A DNA stretch of 64,000 nucleotides, from contig NC_046626.1 of assembly GCF_900324465.2 (NCBI RefSeq), forward strand, positions 7,337,459 to 7,401,458, in the 5' to 3' direction. This document shows, in pieces, positions 22,401 through 33,200 of this stretch (position 1 is its first letter; every line of letters starts with the position of its first letter). Under the pieces are notes generated by a model, which worked only from the letters and a program-made list of their open reading frames with translations, was not told the DNA's origin and did no database searches. The DNA is from Anabas testudineus. Taxonomy: Eukaryota; Chordata; Actinopteri; Anabantiformes; Anabantidae. A program made the position numbers and the translations under genes.

Positions 22401-25400
22401 ATCTCTCAGTGGTTTCCATTTACAGTCTTACCAGGCATACCAGAGCAGAGACTAGACTAGGTTTGTGGACTGCAGAACCCTGGCACCTCATTTTTCTTGA
22501 CATGTGGGTGGACAGACTCTTCAACAGTATTTGAATGTATTTGCTTATCACGTGCACACTGGAAAGTTTACACTTCATATCATAATAAGTTGTTGAGTTT
22601 CTGTAACACATATCGGTGGTTTAAGGCTGATGCTACAAATGCTACAACTTTGCTGCTCACAAAGTATGAATCTGAAATATGTTGTGTGTGTACGTGTGAT
22701 TAAATGCTAATAGAAGCAGAATTATTAAGTTTTTAATGCACAGAATTATTATTTTTTTTAAATTGCACACTCCTCACATAAAGTCATAGGTATTATTTAA
22801 TAATAAATGACTAAATTAGTAAAGATTTACTTTTTTTATCATTTAAAACACTTTTTGTTTTTGTGACAATGCTTGTCTAATGACGTCAGGCAGTGTGTTT
22901 CTGGCGTACCTATGCTTTGTCTATGAGAAGATCCAGCTCCCAGGCTGACTGGGGTGGGCTCTTACGACAGCTAAGCACTATCAGCAGTTGAGCAGTTGTC
23001 TTTCCACTGTGCCCCTATTCTGCCGATAAGAGATGTGACAGCGGGGTGTGTCAGCTAACTGTGCTTGTTCTTAGGTTGTGGCCGTTTTCTTTTGCAAGGC
23101 AGCACAAGCTTAATGACTCTATATTGTCTTCAAGACCTTCGGACATGGTTAAACACACACACACACCCCTACATGTAGTTATCATGCTTGATCTGCTGTT
23201 TGTTTCTTGTTAAACCACTGATGCAGCATCACTGTGCTGCTTTTTTCCAGCCACCCCACTGATTGACTGACAGGCAAGGTATGACAGTTGTTCACATACA
23301 GATGAAGTGTTGAATGACATTTCTTTGCACCAGCAACTGCGGTGTGCTGAGAAGAGGTTGAGGAAGCTGAAAAGTGAAACTCCTGCCTCCACCATAACCC
23401 CCGCCCCCTGCTTTTTTTTTTATTTTGGGGGGGGGGGGGTTCTACATTTTCATTGCACAGTTTATTTAGTCTGTTACTGCCCCCCTATAGAACACAAAGA
23501 AACTTCTCAGTTTTGTCCTTAAATGGGAAATTTCAGAAGCTGATGTCTGTAATATGCATAACACAGAAAGATATATTGCACCAACATGTACCCTCGCACG
23601 CATAGTCGTGAAAAGTTGTAGACTTTACACAGGTTGCACAACCTGGAAAAGCTTTCTAGGCCATTGAGTTCCTTCTAAGTTGTGTCCCTTTCTTCCTCCA
23701 CCCTGTAGTTTTCCCTGCAATTAAAGTAAAATAGAGGAGATATAGAGTAGCGACTGAAGATGTTGTCCTCATACTTAGAATATGATTCGCTTTGCTTAAT
23801 GGTTCCCATATGACTTTAACAACTGAAGGCGTAAAATAACATCGGTGAACTGTCAAGTTGTAGTTGTAGTCAGAGGGGTTGCTTCTATTTTTCAGAATAA
23901 TTAGCATCAGTGTACTGCATCTGTAGTCTGTGTGTCATTAAACTCATGCTGGTTGAGGTATGGTTTATTGTCCTCACATAATGGAAGCTTAGGTAGAATT
24001 GGACTCCTTGGGAGGTAGGAGAGAGAGTAGAGTCCAGGTCTGCGATGTAGGGGAGCTGCCACTGTGAATTGAGAGGCTCTGTGTGGGTGGATGGGGGTGT
24101 GTCTTTAAAAGGGGATGGACTGACTCACTGTGTGACTATGTATGTGTGCTCAGTCCATGCTGGGGGTAGGGTCCACTCATGGAAAGTTGCATGGTGGAGC
24201 TTTTGGAGAAATTCACCACCCAACAACCAAGTATGTGGGTGTATGTGACGGAGTCACACAGAGAGATAACGTACTGCTGGGTCTGTCCTCCACTCCTAAG
24301 AAGTGACCTCTGGTTTACTGCTGTATCCTGTTTTCAGTCTGAATCCCTCACACTGCTCTCCACCTTCTATTCATTTTATATTTCTTAGTTCACTCCCCGC
24401 TTCCGCACCGGGGCTCTGTGGTCATATCATATGACATGTAGTGGGCACATTTTATCCAGAGTTCCTCACAGAGGTAGAAGTACACACATCTTCAGCCTCC
24501 GTTGTTCTAAACCGGGCTCCTACAATTAATGTGGCAATACTTCTTGAGCTGTAGATGAACGCCTTGAGTTACAGTTTCTGCTTTTAGCAGTAATGTAACA
24601 TTCTTCTTTTGTCCTGAGATCTTTATCTACTGACTGTGTAATGTAAGCATTTCTGTGTACACTACTCAAGTTCGTCAGACTCCACTCAGCCCTAAAGCAG
24701 CTTTAACATAAAAGATGTATTATTCTTTTGGACTGATGACAGAAGTCTGTGGACTTTGCTTCAGTTTTCACCTGCCCTTCGATTGTTCTGACAGGCTAAA
24801 CATGTCCAACCCAGTACAAATGTTAATAGCTTGTTTAACTGAGGATGTGCTGTAGATTAGCTTAGCTAAGAATATGTTTATTATCTTGTCTTTTCCTAAT
24901 GACACTTAGGGGCCTTGAAGGATTACCAAGTACCATTTTTAGTCGTATTGCAAATTTTGCTCTTCACTGATTTTTATCATTAATAATGATGGCCATTATG
25001 TGTAATCATTTAAAATTATAGGTTCTTTGGGACATAGTTTTTGCTTGTGAAGAGACAACTCAACAAACATGAAGGGGATTAACTAATTGCATTTTATAAT
25101 TTTATAATAATAATTTTATAATATAGCTGTGATTAAATTATTATTACAATGGAGAAGTAGGGTTTTAAAAAGAGGTTAAAAATAAAAAAATTAAATTAAA
25201 ATATATGTATTTATATAACTTGTTTTACATACACCGTCGTATTCCTCACCTGTTTACTCTGCTGAGTAAAATCAGAGAGGTCCTCCTTCAGAGATGATCA
25301 GAATGAAAGATATGCCAAATGAAGTTAAAGTTTCAGTTCCCGTCTTGTTTACTTGGTTTCTTTCATTATCTCCAGTTTTGTTTTTTAAGTTTAGGGAAGT

Positions 25401-27134
25401 TGGCTGCTTAACTCCTGTTCACTTTTCAGAAACTCCCGTTTTTAAGATGTTGATTCTACAGACAGTGCTTGCCTTTGTAACCTGAATGTATTCTATACAC
25501 AGTAGAGCAGTTTGTGTTTGCTGGTTTCCACCTTGATGGTTCTTGGAATTACCATGTAAATCCCCTGAAAGAAGGGGCTTCTTGGGCAACGATGACCCAG
25601 AATCAAGCTGTTAAACTAACCCTTGTTGGGATTGACATTGAGGTCAAGCTTCTCAGTGCTCAAGGAACGTTAGCATCCAAGCTCCTCGTCTCATCTGGTG
25701 GCCATGCTGTAATTGTACAGTGGCACTGTGCTCCATCTCCCTAATCTACCACCCAAAACCTGCAGAAGAAAACTCCCACAGGGAAGCTGAAATGTAAATA
25801 GCTTTGACCTACTTCTGCTCTGTGGAAGATGGATAGTTGGTGCTGAGAACCTGAAGCCTCATTAGCACCAACAAGTGAGAGCTTTTCAACACGCTCTTAG
25901 CCTCTCCTTCTTCCCTCTGCACCCTCTGACTCCAGTTATCCTTGTTAGTCATCTCTCAGTCTTAGCAGAGAAGAGTAGAAGAGAAAACGCAAGACATCCA
26001 AGTTGATAAAATCGCAGTACTGGGGTTTTCACTTGGTACCTTTTTAGCTTTCACAACACTAGTCTTTAGTTAAGTGTCAACTTTGACGGGACCTCCGGTG
26101 GAGCCTATGCATCACGCCTCTGCAACACCAAGCAGAAGTAAAAATGTACTTTGACACCTTTTTTGTTTTTATGGTACTTTCACTCTTTCTTCTGTTTGCC
26201 CCTCTTGCACACCACCACCACCACAACTACCACCACCACCACCTCCTCCACTTAGGGCTGCTGTGGGTTTACACATGCTTGAGGAGTTAGTAAGGCTATT
26301 ATGAGGTTTAACACCATGAAACTCAACTGGGCACTGGATTGCAGCACAGGCACATTGAAAGGGTGGTGGGGGTGGTTGGGAGTGTCATGCACTGGCATGC
26401 ACTGGCTAGATGTGACATCAGCAAGTAAGAATTGACCAAAAGGTTATCTTCAGGCTGCCAGGTCATACGTTTGCTAGCTATTGTTTTTTCGGGTTAGTTT
26501 ATGAGCATTAAGAGGGAGGTTTAGGAAGAGAAAAGGGGATTTTTGTTTCTCTTGAGTGTACTTATCTGGTTGTATCTTCCCTCTCTTTGACCTCCTCAGA
26601 CTTGATAATATGGGGTTTATAGAGAAGACAGCATTTTCACCACTGCTGCACACTATTAACTGGATGTTTTACAAAGGAAGGCTTTCATAAATGGTTATTG
26701 ACATGTTACATTTTAGACTTACAAAGAGAGCCATTGAGAGCTGAGTGTTTGCTACTTGAAAACAGGGAATGATGACTCCTCCAATTCTTACCTCATTCAT
26801 GAAGGGGTTGCTGGACTGGACTCATAAGTCATCTGACCTTGATGATTTCAGCTGATAGCTAACTTGTATAGAGCTCTCAGTTTTGGCCATAGAGGAAAAC
26901 AAGGTTTTCTGTGGAGGTGTGTGCTAGCCACACGTGTCCATGTGTGGAGGTTTTTCTTGCGTCCTTGCTTGCAAAGTAAAATTAAGCAGGAGGCATAGGA
27001 GGAGTTTTGTGAGAGTGTTTAGTCATGAGGTAATGTGACAAAGGGAGTTTGTGCCAGAAATTTCTAGGAAAAAAAGCCTTGGCTGCTTTAATATTCACAC
27101 ACATGCTGTAAATCAACACCTCGTTTCCCTGCAC

Positions 27135-27172
<38 letters not shown>

Positions 27173-27230
27173 CGTATGTGAATGTGCATTTATATGTGTG
27201 TAAATGTAATACATGGGCTACAAGTAGATG

Positions 27231-27285
<55 letters not shown>

Positions 27286-30200
27286 TGTAGGGGCCAGAGC
27301 AGGGATTTCCTTCCCCCTTTCCGACATACATCCCCTGGCATAGAACACAGTGTACTAGCTAATCACCAGGAATATAGGGGGTACAATTGGTTTCTTCAAT
27401 AGGACAGTATTTAAAGCCTAAAGTCGTTAACTCAGAATAAACTAGTAATTTCTACAAAGGTCTATTGAAAAGACCTTTTTAAGTCAGTTTACTTTTCAGA
27501 CTGCATTTAGTTGTGGGGAAAAACAACCTAATCACGAGTGATGTCTAACATGCTGTAGGTGAATGGTCTGAGGCCCTTAAAGTTTGTGAAGCTGTCCCCA
27601 CCTTTGAATAGACAGACCTGTGTTTAGATGGAGACCCCCTTTCCCCTGGCCACTTTGCTTCGCTCTGTTTGAATGCCTCATATATTTCAGTGAAACCTTA
27701 GAGCCTTCTCTCCAGCCAACTTAACCACGAGCGAAGGAGAGAGGATAACGTTGCGCAAGTAAACATTTCTAGGAATCACAACTTTAGACTGCTTTCACTA
27801 TTTCAACTCTTCTCTATCTCTTCTCTCTCTCTCTCTCTTCCCCTGAATGTGGTTGACACAGGAACCCCTCCAAGGCTTTCTACCAGGCCTTCCAGTCTGG
27901 GAGCAGAATAAGAGACTCAAAGGCCATCAGTGATAGGTACAGTACTGTGCTGGATTGGGCTGGACAGGACTGCAAGAGTGTAACAACATGTGTGCAGTGT
28001 TCAGTAGCAGTGAGCTTTGCTTTCTCCACGTGCATGGATTGAGTTTGGAAACAAAGCTTGGCAGCAAGCTCAGGGCTGGCCAAAAGACTTCTCAACATCT
28101 CAGTCTCTGTTTTCTTTCTGTCTCTCTGTGGGCTTTTTTTTTTCCCCAACACTCTTTTTTTCTGTAACTTTATATATTGTCTCTGTCACTTAAAAATTCC
28201 AGTTAGTTTACTGTCTGTGTTATTTTCATTGCTTTGGCCACATCTGTAACATCTGAAGTTAACAACTTTATTCCTCATGTTGGCGCAGAGACAAAACAAT
28301 AGCACAGAGTCCAATAGGGCAAACAACACAAGTAGAAACCGATTAAACTGGGCTTCAACTGACTATTGGTTTTATCATCACATTATCTGAACAAGATCTT
28401 CAAAAAGCTAATTGACTTCCTTTTGCAACACCTTACAGCTCCTCCTGCTGGATTGATTCACAGTTATAATTTCTATGACAATTTCCTGAATTCCATTGAG
28501 CTTTTGATTTTCTTTCTGTTTGCCCAAAAGTAAGTCTGCATCAATATCAGCGTACAGATCGCTTTTCTAATGATCTCTGGAGAATCAGTTTCACACACTG
28601 CCTGAAGTCTGGGTAGTAGATCCTGAGTGTCCAGGAGCAGGACATGGTGCAGCTGATAGGGACATTTGTGTTGTCACATACAGTTCCCCTGGATAATGTT
28701 CATGGTTGCAGTGCATGTCTGTTGGTCGAACAACAAAGACCACAGTAATGTGCACTGCTGAATTTATATCTTACTCTCAATGCTCCTTTTTGTATTGAGT
28801 GACAAAACAAGACATTTAAAGCTGCCGTTGCCTCGGGTCTTTTAACATTTTCATGTTAAGACACAGTTTTTTTACTTTTTTATTTTTCAGATGGTGGTTG
28901 ATGGATTAATTGCGAAAGTAATCAGATTAATGGACAATGAAAATAATTGTTAATTGCCACAGCTGAATCTAATAATTGGAGCTGTAAAAATCCATCCCTG
29001 CCTCTTTATCCAACAGCTAATCCTGAAAAAAAAAAACACTGGTCTGGACTCCATTCTAGTGATGATAACCTTTTTGTTTAGTTGTGAATAGAAAATGGCC
29101 AAAACTCTGAAAAAAACACTGTGTCGCTTTTCACCTTAAAGCAGATCAAAGAGGCTGAGGAGTGTATGCATGGTGTTTGTAACACTGCACCTAAATAACA
29201 AACTCTCTCTATTTCTGTCCAATGATGTTGATTCATTTCAGTGACTTTTTGAATTTATCATGTAGTTGTTGCGTTGATAAATGACAGTGTGGTATGTGGA
29301 CTCATACAGACACTTGACAGAGAGAAACTCCCCTGTCACTGCATAATGAGCGTGCGCCTTCAAAAGCACTGAATATATTTCTGATGCCTTCCACAAAATT
29401 GAAAAGAGAAGCACATGAAACCAGATCTGAGTGACAGGAAATGAAACTGTTTTAGAGAAATATACAGCTGATGCACACCAGCCACCAAGGCACCGCACAC
29501 GCACACACAAACATGCCCACAATAACAATAATAATAATAATAATTTAAATCTAGTCAGAGTAGCAGAATGTGAAGATGACACAGATAGCGCTGTGAATGA
29601 ACCCCTTCTTCACTTTTGTGACGGGTTAAAGTTCAAACTCTGTTTGGTAGAGCTTGGCGATGGCCTGTGGTTTTAATGCCTAATATGTCAATTTTTTTTA
29701 ACCGTTATAAGTCAAGTTAGATATTAAGTAAGTTAGAAACTGACTTTAAAGGTTCTTCAGAATTATTAGGTGTTGTATGAAAATGTATTTGATGACATGA
29801 TACGGTCTGCTTATATACTAATCATACTTTTCCTGCAATGTAGAAAAATTGGTATGAGGATTGTATTTTATACATACACTCCCCTCTAAAAGTATTGGAG
29901 AAGTGAGGCCAGTTCCTTTATTTTTGCTGTAGACTGGAAACATTTGGGTTTGACATCAAAAGATGAATTTGACACAAAAGATCAACATTTCAGCTTTTAT
30001 TTCCAGGTGTTTACATCTGGATCTGATACACGACTATTTTATGTGAGCAAAAGAATTTGAAAATGTGACAGGTGTTGTGTTGTTCAGATTTGAGTTTTGC
30101 CTGTTCAAACTGCATTTATAGTAAAGACGTTAAACCAACATGAAAATCGGAGACCACTCTATGGGTGAAAAACAAGCAATTGTGAAGCTGAGAGAAGATG

Positions 30201-33200
30201 TAAAATCAACCAGAGCCATTACACAAACATTGGCTATAGCCAGAAGAAAGAAACCACTGGTGCACTAAGTAACAGATGTTTATCAAAGGCAAGAAGTGGA
30301 AGGTTTTAGACTGGACAAGTCAGTCTCCAGACTTAAACCCTATAGAGCATTTCACCTGCTAAAATAAGCAGGACTACAGGGAGTAACCCCCCAAAACAAA
30401 CCACAATGGAAAGAGGCTGTAGTGAAAGCCTGGGAAAGCATCACAGAAGAAGAATGCAAAAGTTGGGTGATGTCAAGGAAAAATAAGGGCACTGGTTTTA
30501 CTTATGCAATACTTTTGGAGGATAGTGTACATGTTTATGTTTTTCACTTTTCCATGATATCATTAACTTTTGAACTTAAAATGTACATAAAGTGCTGATA
30601 TTCAGGGATTCAAGTTGCTTGAATTTCTACAAGCCCAAGTACCAAAGTGCTACTTTTTAGTTCAAATGCAACCAAAACTGATCTACAGACAATGATAATT
30701 ATGAATTATTGTGTGTAAATATTGAAAATATATACAGTTGCCATTGTTACGTAGTTATTCTTAGCACTTCCCCGTTTTACTCTCTGCCGGCTGTCTTTTG
30801 ATGTGCACAGCTCTTCCATGTAACACTGTTGGAAATCGGTTATCTGAGTGTTAAAAGGACTTGCTTTATACTTTCCAGTATAAGTTTTACTTTGCATAGA
30901 AAAATAAGGTGTAGAACATGCACTTTCAACTTACAGGTATCTGTGTCACAAGTGTCTAGTTAAGATTGACTTGTGCACCTGTTGTCCTTGGGCATACGAT
31001 CGGCCTCGCCTCTAAAGCTCTGAACTTGTCTTATCATGTCTTGAGCCACGTTCAAAAGACTGCTGACGGAAACCTACTGCTCTTAAACATGCCAGAGGCG
31101 ATGAATGACAACTATTTGATGCTCCGATGAGTTATTCACCCTCACCGCCCTACTTTGCCTCCACAACTGTAAACTTTTCAGCCTCTAATGGACTTTTTAT
31201 TGACATTCCTATTTTACAGTGGACACTGTAAGGCAACACCGAACTCTACTCGGAGCTTATAAACATCAGTCGTGTTAATGTAGAAAGTAAAGTTTACAGC
31301 GCCATTGGTTGCATAATCAGTGACAGATAAATTCAAACCCCCTATAGCATTCAGTCTCACCATGGTCCAGCCGGCAGGCCTGTAGGACTCCACATCACCT
31401 ACAATGGTAGTTATATACTGTTTGTTTTCTGATGGTGGTATTTTCGAAAGCAGGCGCTCAGTCAATTCTTGGCTTTGACATCTAGAGGCTTAAATAAGAT
31501 CATGTGTGTCAGGAGTGACGAGCTGTGCTTCAACCAGGCACACTCGCTCTATTGAGTTCCAAAACACTATTCACTCATGCTGCCGTTTCCAAATTCTCCC
31601 CCCCAGTGCCAGTTGTTCCTGGAAGTTCTACTTGAAGTACCAGATGGTGTCCTAATATGGCTTTGACTTGATTGTTATTCCTGCCTGCCTCAGTGTAACT
31701 AGTGCATTTACAGCTGAAGTCAGCCGCACAAGCCACCATGACTTACCACTTTCACTCTGCAGGAAGCTGAACTGTCATTGTTACTGTGTCTCGACTCTGT
31801 AAGAATCCATCTTAAAGACTTTGAGAAGTATTTTTGCGTTGCTGATATTTTCCAGTTTCAGTAGGTTAAAACCCTGTTTTGTCAAACACCGTTGAGTTTT
31901 TCCTCTCCTCTTATCCCCTCGTTTGAACTCAGTGGTCTCATCCCATCTCACTGTTGCCTGTGCTGAAGCCAGCTGGAGGAAAACCTACAGCGAGGTTTTT
32001 CAGTCGTTACGACGGGCAACAACAGTATCAGTTTCAAGCTTGGATACAACAGTGAGTAGAGCTAGAACTAAAACAAAAACACCTGCAACTACACTGTCTG
32101 TCCAAAAAAAAAAGTCACCACCTGGATTTGACTAAGCAAATAGAGCCTCCAATTAAATAACTATTGTATGGATGGTTATTTTTTTAGCTGCCAACACGTT
32201 ATTTAACCCCAACTGATGCAATGAGTAGCTTCTCATTTCTTAAAGAAACATGTCTGAAGACACATCCTGTGTTCGTGGAAGAGATGTTAATCATTTTTAC
32301 AAGAGTCACATTATTGGCACGAATCAAGCTAAGAAAACATTTAAGGGGATTGCTGAAACTACTAAAACTAAGAACTGTGCAATAGAAGAAGGTCATGTGG
32401 TCTGATGAGTCCAGATTTACCCTGTTCCAGAGTGATGGTTGCATCAGGGTAAGATGAGAGGCTGGTGAAGTGATGCACCCGTCATTTCTAGTGCCAATCG
32501 TACAAGCCTGTGGGGGCAGTGCCATGATCTGGGGTTGCTGCAGTTAGTCAGGTCGAGGTTCAGCAACGTTATGTGTCCAAAGAATAAATGCAGTGTATTT
32601 TGATAACTTATTTTTAAAGTGGCAGTGTGTAGATTACACAGAGCATCAGCAACAGCGTCCTCTGTGACCATGTGTGGTAATTACAGGACGATGGCACATT
32701 TTCATTGGCTCAGGCATTGGGAAGGGTTTTCCTCAGCTGAGTAGAACTCAAGCCACCATTTGTCACTTGTTTGGTCGCCTGACGATCTCTTTTCTTCTTA
32801 GTTGTGAAGCAACTCCAGATGCTCCAGTTGTTGGTGGCTCTTCCATTTGCCCCCAAAATGTTTGTGTTCTTCCCTCCTTCCTTGTTGTTTTTGTATTTTA
32901 TGGTGGCAGGCAAACGGTAGAGACTCACCAGCACATCACCTACAGCTATAGAGTGCGTGTGGCTGAGAGAGTTTGGTCAAGTATTTACTTCTAACTGATT
33001 AGTGCATGAAGTACTGTTCACACTATGTTGAGATATGTTTTGTTGGTAAGATGTTTTTGTCCTCTGTACTGTCTGTAGCCACTGATGAAGCAACACGGGT
33101 GTAGCCCACAGACTCCACTCAGCCTCTGGGCACAGGCCTATTGAAAACTCCTGCATGGGAGTAAATCTATAGGAGGGCCTGTGTGAGACGCCTTGACTAA

